The translations under genes were made by a program, and so were the position numbers. Positions 47,785 to 57,608 of a stretch of 64,000 nt of DNA are shown piece by piece. Under the pieces are notes generated by a model. The model saw only the letters and a program-made list of their open reading frames with translations. It had not been told where the DNA came from and ran no database searches. Source of the stretch: Coprinellus micaceus (Eukaryota; Basidiomycota; Agaricomycetes; Agaricales; Psathyrellaceae); assembly GCA_951394405.1 (NCBI GenBank), contig OX596341.1:2356001-2420000 (forward strand), read 5' to 3'. Position 1 is the stretch's first letter, and every line of letters begins with the position of its first letter.

Positions 47785-49492
47785 TCACGCATAAACAGAA
47801 CTAATCGTCCGTGCCATCTCCATCATGACGAAATCCGCTGGGTTTACTGGCGTCCTCGAGACCCACTTCGCGATATTCGTCTGCTTCGTTTCTCCCTTCT
47901 CGTACATCGAGGGCATGGTGAGAGCGTTCACGCAGAACTGGAAGAGTTGAGGTCTTGGGTACCTGAACTTGTACCCGAGGACCTTCTTGTCTTCCTCGGT
48001 GAGTTCGGGTTCCTGAGCAGCCCAGTCGACAGCAGGGAGGTCGTCCAGAGTCCCTTCGCTGGACGACGATGAACCCTCCTGTTCCGTTCCTTCGGGCTCG
48101 ACCGAATGTTCTGAAACTGTGGATAGGGGCCAAAATGAGACCTCGAGGATGGACGAAAACAAGATTCGAGGGAACATACCGGGAGCATGAAGGTACAATT
48201 CAGGATCATCCATGTGCTCGAACTCTGCTGGGTCCGAGGGGAGTTGAGAAAAATATTTCTCGATCCTCTCTGCCCGATTAAACCGACCAACACGCTCGAC
48301 GCCGAACTGCATGAGGGGCTTGTTCGCGCGGATACCAAGGACTTTGCGGTCCTCGTCCGTCAATGGCTGCTCTGCGGCCTTCCAATCGATACTGGCCAAA
48401 TCATCGACGGTGTCGGGACTGCGATAAGTCTTCCAGGTGAACGTCCCATCTTCCGTAGGCTCGACCGAGTGGAGGGACGCTTGAGAAGGAGTGAGCTTAT
48501 GTAGCAGGCGACAAAGCATACTAAGGTTGACCCACCTGGTTCAAGCAACGCGGCCGCTTCCCGAGACTCAGAGGAGATAGGAGTACGCGACGAGGCGGCG
48601 GCGAGGCGTGGCGGGGAAGTGGCCTCTTGCAGGTTCAGCTGAGAGGAAAGAGTGTGCGTAACCTCTGGCGCAAGCCCTTCAAGAAAGGACGCTGAGCGAA
48701 CCCCCTTGCCAGCCCTCGAAAGGGCGCGGTCGCCGACAGGGATGTCTTCCCAGACGCTAGTCTCGAGATCGTAGTACACTATCAAACTGGTGAGCCCATG
48801 TTCCACTTGCGAAAGGGGTTCTAAGACATCTGGAACTCACCTGGGTCTCCCCACTGGTCGTAAGCCTCGCGGTTTACAGGCCAGAAGTCGTATCGACCCC
48901 GGTCGTTTTCCGCCTCCCCGTCGAAGTAGTCGAAGGCCATAGGACGGATGTTGTCCCACCTCCGATTCACGAAGAAGTCGATGCTGTAGGAGTGCTGCCG
49001 GATATCCCACCATCCATGAACCATCTCCTGGAAGTCGTAGAACGTCTCGTACTCGAGCTTCGTGTCCCATTCGATTGCTTCGAGGAACATGAGCTCGAGT
49101 TTCGAGATTTGGGAGAGGGTGAGGGTGTGGCTGAGGACGCCTGGCCAGGACTTCCGGCTGAGGGGACGGTCGTGGATAGACTTGTCGGCGATGATGAGGG
49201 CGGCGATGTACATATTCAGCCCAGCCTTCCCGTTGATCTCGAGATCAGGCTGCCTGCGCTTCAGCCGGCCGATGAGGTGCATGGCGGCTCCTGCGACGGA
49301 GGGGTGGAGATATGCGCGCTCGAAGATGCGGGCGAGGGTGTTACGGTACTCGGCGGTCCAGAGGTGCGAGCCTCGACTGCATTGGGGGCCGACTGTACAT
49401 GCCAGGTAGGCAAAGACAATCTCCGCGAGGAAGAAGGCGTCGCGCTTGTCGAGCGCACAAGATTCGGGGATGTCTCCGAATTCGAAAGTCAT
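47785..49492 (-). CDS. PHO80/PCL-type cyclin with duplicated C-terminal module
   Basis: Four exons (49492-48841, 48778-48536, 48479-48180, 48116-47785) give 508 residues. Exon 1 carries the cyclin box: HLIGRLKRR, NMYIAALIIADKS, SWPGVLSHTLTLSQISKLELMFL and IEWDTKLEYETFYDF, typical of PCL/PHO80 cyclins that activate a Pho85-type CDK. The C-terminal half holds two related modules, one in each of exons 3 and 4. Both start (S)xHSVEP and continue T(V/L)DDL-x2-(I/V)DW-x-A-x4-LT-(D/E)-EDKKVLG-like text, then Q-F, then P-x-(D/N)PA(E/D)F. The exon 3 and exon 4 borders have the same phase. The module's function is unknown. Confidence 0.82.
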
Positions 49493-50764
49493 ATTGGGTA
49501 GAAGTTATTGGCGGGGGTGGTGGTGGTAAAGGGAAGAGTTATGTTCTGGAAGAGAGCGAAACGGGGGGCTTAATATACTCCTTTCCCAACGCCCCAGTGT
49601 GAGACGTCTCGTCGAGAAATTAGTCTCAGGGTTCCTAATGCGATGCCTCCCAGAAAGAGATGTCTTTCAATACAGAAGGGATCAGAGGGATCTGGTGTGA
49701 ATGAGACGAAGTGAGGGGGGTCGTAGAGCAGGAGCCATGGGCGCAGCCAGGACATGAAGGAATACATGGTCAAAGGATAGCAGTGAATTCAACAAACAGT
49801 GTCTGTAAAGATTCACATTGAATATCGGTACGCCATGAATAATGGGTCCTTCACTGTGCGTCCTCCCCTTATTCTTACCAGTACTCATGTTTCTCCCGCC
49901 TCAACTTGAGGCAGGAGAAACGGTCGCCTGCTTGATTGCGCCGGAGTGGGAGGCGGGAGCAGGTCTCTATTGAGGTGTCGACCGCGAGTATTTCCGAAGG
50001 ACTGGCACTAGGATGTTTGGGTAGGGGGAGAGTCTGCCCTATTGGTCTGTGGGCGTCGGGAGAAAGGGTCCTCAACGCAGGGTATGTCGAACTGTCAGGC
50101 GGGGCCTCGGGGAGGGAGGAGTGGTACCCGGAACGAGTAGTAGGCCCATCCCAATTATAAGGAAATGGCGAATGTCTCTGGGGACGTTCTGGGGCGTTGT
50201 GTTTCTCTATGACGGTGGTTTATGGAGAGATCATTGGAGCACAGCCAGAGTGTCTCGTCGACGTGTGGGGCACTTTTCGAGTGACAGGGGCTCGAAGCCG
50301 GGCCGAGAGGACGGTTGCTGCTTGAGTTGGGCTGAGAAGGTTGTGCAAGGAGACTTCTACGAGCCAATCGCCCGGCCACGCTCGCCCAGCATACCTGGAC
50401 AGCTTGAATGTCAATGGGTGCGCCAGGAATAAGGAATGGAAATGGGACTTGCCTTGAATGCAAGGGCGCAGCGAGGGGCCAATCCATCTCGTCCAAAGGC
50501 TGCGGAACAACTTCAGACCATACCCACCACTTACAGCTGAGAGACTTCAGGATGGGCTAGAACGTCTTCCCCAGAATTTCGTGAGGAAGGGGACCAGCCA
50601 TCGTGGTGTGGTCCACAGTGGCCCCGATGATCGTGGAGTTGGAGGAGGCTCGGGGAGGTGATGCGCTGGCTTGCCCGGCAAATTAAGCGCCCGCCGCCGA
50701 TACGGTGATTCCATCACGCGGTGACCGGGTTTCGCAACTTCAACTCTAACCACCTTCTTCACGC
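49493..50764. other. divergent promoter region
   Basis: About 1.27 kb between the divergent cyclin and RING-CH genes. Open frames overlap on both strands with no signature. No repeat was recognised. Confidence 0.5.
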
Positions 50765-52717
50765 ATGGCTACCACGAGCAGAGCCCCCACCATCGACGAC
50801 CTGAGAGTGAGTAATGCTGGTCCAGAAGAATTCCAGCCTTGACGTTGTCCCTGGCCCAGGTCAAATTGTGCTACATTTGTCGGGAGGAGGAACTGCACGG
50901 TGCTCGTAAGTTCTACCCTGATTTTCCTCCTTTCCACCGTCTTCAACGTCGTTTTCAGCACAGGAGAACCCTCCAAGAAGATGGACCCACCCTTGCAAAT
51001 GCACTCTTGTCGCACACGAGCAATGCCTGCTGAAATGGATCCAATCAGCCCAGGCGTCACAAGGACGTGCACCGAACGCGCTGAAATGCCCACAATGTGG
51101 GGTAAACTACGAGCTTGAGAGCGACAACCCGTTCATTCTACGGTTCATGGAGGTTGGGAGCAAGATGATGCAGAAGGCTGGGAGCTTGTTCATGGTCTTT
51201 GGGACCGCGACGGTGGTTGGAGTCATTGGCACAAGTTGAGTCTAGTTTCAACGTTTTTAACCCGAGATCCTGTCTGACTGACTGGATTTTGACTTGACTA
51301 GGTGTGTATGTTGTCCTGACGGGCTACGGAGCTTGGGCAGTGCAGAAGTTCATTGGGAAAGAGTGCGTGCCTTGTTCACATGTTCGGTCCACCGTCTAAC
51401 TCATTGAATAAAGAATGTTCGACCTTCTACTTGGCGACGACCCATCGAACTGGCCATGGAGTGCCTACCTCAACTTACCCGTCCTTCCGCTGAGCTTAAT
51501 CTTCAACCGCCTGGGAATGACGTCCACCGTGTACCCTATCTACCCCATACTCCTCACACTCCCCAGTTCCTCACCATCGCTCAACCGAAGAGTCAACGAG
51601 TACTGGCGGTTGCCAGAGAATGCAAGGAGGATGATCGACGGGATCGTCTCAACAAGACCAGTTGTCGTTGACGTCGCTAGTCCAAGCTCTTGGCCCCCGT
51701 CACCATTCCTATTCGGTCTGTTTGGCGTCCCACTCATCCAGTGGTTATATCGAAGGCTGTACAACCAAGTTTACTTTAAGGTTATGGGAAGCATGCCGCC
51801 TGAGCGCACAAACCTGATGCGAAGAAATCGCAATCGCAACGGGAATGGCGGGAACGGTGGTGGAGAACAGCAAGGAAACCGGAACGCCGGTGCGAATGCG
51901 AATGGGGTGCGCAGGAACAACGTACGGAGAATGAACATCGGGGATGGGCCTTTCGGAATCCGCGTACAGGCCAATATTCGCGAGGAAGTCAGGGATATGC
52001 CTCTCAACAACGCCGAGGCCGAGAACCAGGTCCAGGATGCGGTCGCTGCTGCGGAACGGCTTGCGGAGGGTGTGCCTGACGATGAAGACGAAGTGATATC
52101 CATCAATGCCAGTAGTATCGGGCGGAAGATTGCTGGCGCACTGGTAACCCCTGCAATAGCGAGCTGGGCGGGTAACCTCCTGCTACGCTTCACGCAAAGG
52201 ACTAGGTCGGTCTGGTTGAGTGAGTTTTTGGCTATCAAGAAGCCGATCGGAGCAGTGTGGATGCCTCCACCTGTGGACGTGGGGAACAGGGATATGCACA
52301 CGCTGGGAACGTTTAGGCAGATCGTAGTGGGGGTGCAGATGATTGCAAGAGGGTTGTGGGGGAGTACGAGGACGTGGGCGGAGAGTGATCCTGTTTGGTA
52401 CGTGTCACTTTTGCTTGGTTCATTTCCGTCGGTTTGCAGTTTGGTTGTGCAATCGATTCACGGTTGGTCATTCAGGTGGCGAAACACTGTTGGGCTTGGC
52501 CTCTTCATCGCGGTGCGTAGTTTCCTATTATTCGCGGTGTATGAGTAATAAACCTTGCCGGTAGGCAAAGGATTGTGTTCACCTGTTCCACCTCTGGCTC
52601 TCCAAGCGGGAGTTGGAGTCGAGGAAGGTGAAGAGTCTCGACTTCAGTGGAGTGGAAATCCGGGAATTAGATTTGGTACCATCCTTTCCCCACGTCGCGG
52701 GGGCCATAGTCACATAG
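50765..52717 (+). CDS. RING-CH (MARCH-like) membrane E3 ubiquitin ligase
   Basis: Seven exons (50765-50806, 50860-50905, 50959-51234, 51302-51362, 51414-52397, 52476-52512, 52565-52717) give 532 residues. The N-terminal RING-variant reads CYIC, then HPCKCTLVAHEQCLLKWI, then CPQC, with Cys in the fourth position and His in the fifth, as in RING-CH. Hydrophobic segments follow (SLFMVFGTATVVGVIG, VYVVLTGYGAW, LPLSLIFNRLG, FLFGLFGVPLI and later ones), so it is a multi-pass membrane protein. A low-complexity Asn/Gly/Arg linker lies in the middle. RING-CH ligases ubiquitinate membrane proteins of the ER, mitochondria or endosomes; compartment and target are unknown. Confidence 0.85.
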
Positions 52718-53591
52718 GCACCCGCTGTAACTTAGACCTCCCAATCTCCACTAGGAGTTCGACCAGAGGCGGAGGCAGAGAAAGGAACCTTGATCAAGGT
52801 GTTTTTACTGATCAGGACGTAGGATGCTCAGGGTCCGCCACCTTCGAAGTCGAGACGCTGGATGAGCGCGGACGGCCACGGTACGTGCTCCCTACGTGTT
52901 TCAGCTCGCCCCCGTTATACATCCTCTTCTTTCCCTCGATCAGAACCTGGCTTCAAAGCATCGGAAGCCGGAAATCAAGCTAGCTGTGACTGTATCGGCA
53001 AGGAAGTCCAATCAGAGCAAGCTCACAACTGACCCCTTCTTTCACCGGTAAAACTTTGTTTTCCTCAGACACCTCTGCTTCACCGTGATCGCAGCTCGGA
53101 AAGCAGGCCTCGGGCCTTGGCCTGTCACCCCTTCTGGGGCGAAAGAAGGCGAACCCTCAGGCCCAGATCAAAGCGTGTCGGGTGTTCGGAGACCGAGGCA
53201 ACGGCAGACCTTCAGGCAGGGAGGAGAAGCTCGAAGAGGAGAAGAAACGCTGGGAATCTCAAACTCTAACGGGAGCAAAGTCTATGTTCTAACCCCCGGA
53301 TAGTGACGAAGGTTTCTCGGGAGAGCGGCTATGGGACGCGTCAGCGCTCGGCGGACCATACGACTAAATTTGGCCTTGGCTAGCGCTTACGGTGACAGTT
53401 CAGCGACCATTCGACACCATTCAGTGGAACCTCGGCATGTCGTCGTTCTATTTCTACTACCCATACATGACAGACGGAGATGGTACTCGAAGGTAAACGG
53501 ATGAGAGTATTAAACTTAACTCCCTGTTGCATAGATTAATTACACAACACCCACTCACCTACTAGTCTCATCCTTTCTACTTCACTCCGAA
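52718..53591. other. intergenic
   Basis: No gene or repeat was recognised between the RING-CH and SDR genes. Confidence 0.55.
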
Positions 53592-54913
53592 ATGAAAAAG
53601 ACAGTCTCATCCCTCTGGAAAGACCACAAGAGCCCTATTCCCGCTGTTGTCCATGGAGACCTCACAGGTCAAACCGTCGTTGTGACTGGCGGGAACACCG
53701 GAATCGGTTTCGAGGCAGCGAAGCATCTGGCTTCGATGAAGCCTGGTCGACTTATCCTCGCCTGCAGGAATGAGGAGAAGGGGCGAGCAGCCGTCAATAG
53801 TAGGTCTAATCGCCCTTGACCACAACCCTGTCCTCCACACTTAAGCCCACCTTTGTCTGGTAGGGATCAAGGACGATACTGGGCTAGTAGCCGTCGAGCT
53901 GCAGCTGCTCGATCTAGCAAGCTTTGCCTCCGTTACTGCATTCACAAATAAGTTCGAGGAGGACGGCGGGAGGTTAGACATTCTCATCGCAAATGCTGCA
54001 GTCGGAACGACCGTGTACAGGGTCACGAAAGACGGATGGGAGGAGTCGTAAGCTTTACGCCTTAGTCTTTGTTTGCGAGCCCTAACATATCCGGATCAAT
54101 TAGGTTGCAAGTCAACACGCTCTCGACGGCTCTCCTGTGCTTGCGCCTGGCGCCTCGCCTTGTTGAGACTGCGAAGAAGCATGGTGGTAGACCCAGGATT
54201 GTAATCGTTAACAGCGAGTTCCATCACTTTGCGAGCTTCAAGAAGGATATGTACGATTCTCCTTCTCTCTTTCAGAAACTCAATAGCAAGGAGCATGCCA
54301 CTGCCAGGTGGGTGGAATGCATGATCGTGGAATCGCTGAAATGCCTCACTCACCACTCAATTCAGTCGCATGAGAAGCCGGTACAATGAAACCAAACGTG
54401 AGCTGCGGTCTTTATAAAGGTGTCTTACCGACTTTGACCTCATTTTCCGTGCACAGTTCTCATCACCTTTTTTGTCCACTCACTCTCCGACCTTCTGACA
54501 GGCACTGGAGTCATCGTAACAACTGCGACTCCAGGCTACTCCTACTCTGAACTCAACCGGGATGTGAAAGGGGTCACTCGATTAATTGTTCACTTCCTCC
54601 AGAAGATCATGGCGCACACAACGGAAGAGGGGAGCCGTCAACTTGTATACGCTGCGGTTGGGAGCACCGAGAATCCTGACATGCTCAACGGGCAGTACAT
54701 CAAGCTTTGGAATGAAATCGAAGAAGTGAACGACCACTGCTTGGGTGCCGAGGGTAGGGAGCGGCAAGATAAGTTGTGGGTGAGTACCAGTTTCCGTAAA
54801 CCCGATGTCACGCATAGCTAATTAGGACCTCGGTACCTTAGAGTGACATCGTTAGTGAGCTGGTCAAAGTCGACAGCCGTGTTCGGGATGCGGTTGCTGC
54901 GAAGGGAGCATAA
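53592..54913 (+). CDS. short-chain dehydrogenase/reductase
   Basis: Six exons (53592-53799, 53864-54047, 54104-54307, 54366-54397, 54457-54779, 54842-54913) give 340 residues. The cofactor motif TGGNTGIG, a DL acidic step (LDLAS), IANAAVG at the NNAG site, the Ser strand (IVIVNS) and the catalytic YNETK (Y-x3-K) are all present in order, followed by TPGYSYSEL. The family reduces or oxidises small alcohols, ketones or retinol-like compounds with NAD(P)H; the substrate is unknown. Splicing to the last exon replaces a read-through end and adds a helical C-terminus (DIVSELVKVDSRVRDAV) that fits the family. It ends about 120 bases before the duplicated block copy B. Confidence 0.87.
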
Positions 54914-55182
54914 TGAGTCGAAATTTACATATCGATAGTGCTCTCCATGATTCGACCACAAATTTCTCTCTTCGTTCTGCATATACGGGTGCTCAGCGTT
55001 CTCGCCGCTCTTTTTGTAATACACTCTATGGCGATGATGGGTATAGATGGCGCCATTAAGCGCCCAGCTACTGCAGCCGCTGATGATCAATGAACTTCCA
55101 TCATCCCCCAATGCTTCGTCACGATTCCGCTTTCTGAGGTCAGACTCATCTTCAGCATTGGCGGCCGCCGACGAACAATATG

Positions 55183-55773
55183 TGGGGGTCGGCAGCCCCA
55201 CTGAAATTCGCGTGCACAGGAAAACGGCACCTTCCCGATTTGGTCGAGTGCCTTCCTAGGCCCCTATCTCCTACCCCGCACCTTCGTCTCCTCGATCGAT
55301 CGAGCATCCCCTTGGGTTAGAGCATCGGTAAATGGGATATAAGGTGAAGCTACACGATTGTGTGATATTGTAGTACTATCAAGTCGACTTGATGAGGACA
55401 AACGGGACGAAAAACGGCGCCTTGAGTGGGAAATAGGGGCTTGTACCACTTTCTTAATAACTTTTTACTGAGTCCATTTATCCTCACAATTCTTTCATAC
55501 TCTCGTTCCATTAAGTTACCCCTACAAAAAACTCGGACCTCGGAACGTCGCCCTCACCGTCTACCAATACTTTCTGGTGCTATGCACCCTATTCCTGACT
55601 ACCTGGCCCAACGTTTTCTTACCAACTCCGAGTTTTTTTCTCCTATAAACGATAGCTTTCATTTTCTCCTTACAAAGTGGTCGCGAATCTGCAACCTTCA
55701 AAAGTTATAAATTGGAGACACCTCTTGCCGCGTCGCGTCGGAGTTTGAAATGGCAGGGGATTGCTGACCCCCA
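55183..55773. mobile_element. 591 bp non-autonomous DNA transposon (MITE-like)
   Basis: The ends are inverted repeats: TGGGGGTCGGCA at 55183-55194 and TGCTGACCCCCA at 55762-55773, 11 of 12 bases matching, with looser pairing further in. It is flanked by direct repeats CAATATG at 55176-55182 and 55774-55780. Copy A has the uninterrupted site (CAATGTG on the same strand; 15495-15501) with matching flanks on both sides, so the borders are confirmed by an empty paralogous site. No transposase is encoded. The 7 bp target duplication does not let me name a superfamily. Confidence 0.85.
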
Positions 55774-56017
55774 CAATATGAGCTTTCAACATTCCTAGCG
55801 CTTGACAGGAAGGATAACCCGGACCGGGGCGCCACTTCGTCAACTCACCATTCGTTTCGAGAGTGGATCGCATGGCCTATAAGAGAACAGAATACATTCT
55901 CTGGTATGTAGTATCGGGGCGGGTATCTTGGGGGGCCTGCCGTGGAAAGGTGGTCATCAGAATTGGGGACGGGCTACCCCAGCAAGTGAGAGAACAAAAT
56001 CCACGCACTGGTTATCA

Positions 56018-56935
56018 TTACAGGCACGATTCCTCGACAGAGGCCTCACCGTCGGCTGGCTGCTCACCTGCCCTTCCACCCTTAGCATCCTTCTGCCCCT
56101 GCGCATCTCCTTCGTACTCGGTGGAGGGTGTTTGCCCTTCGGTACCGGTCGTCGCCCCTGCTTCGTCACCAGTTCCTGCTTCAGCTTGCGCCGCTTGAAG
56201 CTGCCCGTTATACTGGAGCGTCTCCATATATACTCTCCACGCATATACCAGCACCTGCCGCTCAGACGAAGGAACACGCTGGTACGCCTCCTCGAAGCTC
56301 AGCAGGCACGCTTCGTATCCCGCTTCGTCGGGCATGCCAGTGCCCGTTTCGCGGATCTAGAAACGCCAATCTCGTGCTCAGAAACTCGAAGATGAGATGA
56401 CGGAACAGCACTCACTGCATCCTCCACAACCCTCCCTAGGTACCAAGTAATGATATACTCCCCTCCGTACGTCACCTGCTCCAGTTGGCCGTTCACGTTG
56501 TTTCGATACCGCGGAGGCCAGTACATCGTCGTCACGAATATCGGCTCGCACGTGGGGTTCACGTACTTCCTATGGGAGGGATCGGGGGACGGCGCGCGGT
56601 GCGAGGCCCAGTGCGGCATGAGTTCGGGGCGGTACCCTGACTATTGCCCATTCAAGACTAACTCGCTTAGCCCATCTTAGCTCGTAGGCATACAAAGTCC
56701 ATGGCGTACCTCTTCATACCCTTCCCTTACCGCTGCCTCCTCCAAACTTTCGCCTACGTCCTCGGAAAGAACCAACCGCGCCTCCGGGTGTCGTTTACGA
56801 CAACGATCTTGTGTGTCGCGTCCTGGATAATTATCATCGCAGCGCCGAGCATAAAATCGTTCGAGCACCACCCAGAGTCCGGAACTGAGTACTGGGAGAG
56901 AGTGGGACCTGGAGGTGGGGGGGGGGTCCGATTCC
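56018..56935 (-). pseudogene. Nudix hydrolase pseudogene (copy B)
   Basis: The 5' part with the start codon is deleted. A 10-base loss inside the Nudix box (relative to CCGAGGGGGAGGAAGG in copy A) shifts the frame and removes the box's leading Gly region. Exon 2 and exon 3 equivalents remain readable down to a stop at 56018, and splice sites are kept. It should not make an active enzyme. Confidence 0.85.
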
Positions 56936-57391
56936 AGCTAGTCGACGTATAAGCGTTGAGTGTATATAATGAGGAGGGGAGGGTCCTCACCAGTCCACGC
57001 ATTGGGGAAACACGGCCTTGAAAGTGTCCGCGCATGCGCACCGAATGACATCAATGAACGATCCTGGGTTGAATATAACCTGCACTCCCCTAAGCCTGAA
57101 GCGTCTTCCGCAAAGTACATAAATCCCGCAAGTTGGTGAAGTTCTCGAAGACAGGCATCGCCTCAGCGCAGCTCCTGATACTGTCATAATCCTAGCCAGG
57201 AAGTACCAGTAATCACCTCCTCATTCCTAGGCGAATCGGAGTGTACCTTGGCGCAGATAGGACATGAATCCGGCTGGTCAGGAAAGTAGGGACCTGCCCT
57301 TCGCTGAAGCTCAAGTCCTCGGGGAGAAGGGAAGCTCCAAGCAAATGCAACGGGCCAGAAGCAGAATGAATGCGGATATTCTGGAAAGCAT
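56936..57391 (-). pseudogene. secreted-protein pseudogene (copy B)
   Basis: Exons 1-3 of the protein at 12,673 are recognisable. The signal-peptide region has lost two bases (frame broken after ILLL), and exon 4 with the GPI-type tail is missing. At the end of intron 3 the sequence joins directly into the Nudix copy. Confidence 0.85.
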
Positions 57392-57608
57392 GTTTGTTCT
57401 CGGTATAGACGAACCCCAGCGAAGTGATCCCGCCTGCCTGTCGGACCCTGTCCCTGCCTATTGCTCCTGAAGCCGTATCACCAGACTCCCAGCAGTAAGA
57501 CAGGGGCTTGAAACTGGTCCTGTTTGCACGCATCACGATTGCATCGAACAGCCTGATGTTTCAATTGTTTCATTGCAGTTTGCCACCAACCCTTCCCTCA
57601 GAACCACG

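Larger units (their letters stand above)
55030..57525. repeat. duplicated block, copy B (inverted, decayed)
   Basis: The reverse complement matches 12,490-15,915. It has a ~1.16 kb deletion relative to copy A, frameshifts in both genes and a 591 bp insertion. The outer ends lie about 120 bases after the SDR stop and about 85 bases before the crinkler-kinase start. Confidence 0.9.

Noticed and set aside
16240..54913. Secondary-metabolite cluster made of hydrolase, AKRs, MFS and SDR
   Set aside because: No core enzyme (PKS, NRPS, terpene cyclase or DMATS) is present, and the genes are spread over 39 kb between unrelated housekeeping genes.
55183..55773. Solo LTR or retroelement origin of the 591 bp insertion
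   Set aside because: The ends are inverted repeats starting TGGGGGTC and ending GACCCCCA, with no TG...CA LTR-to-LTR structure, primer site or polyA tail. A DNA transposon derivative fits better.
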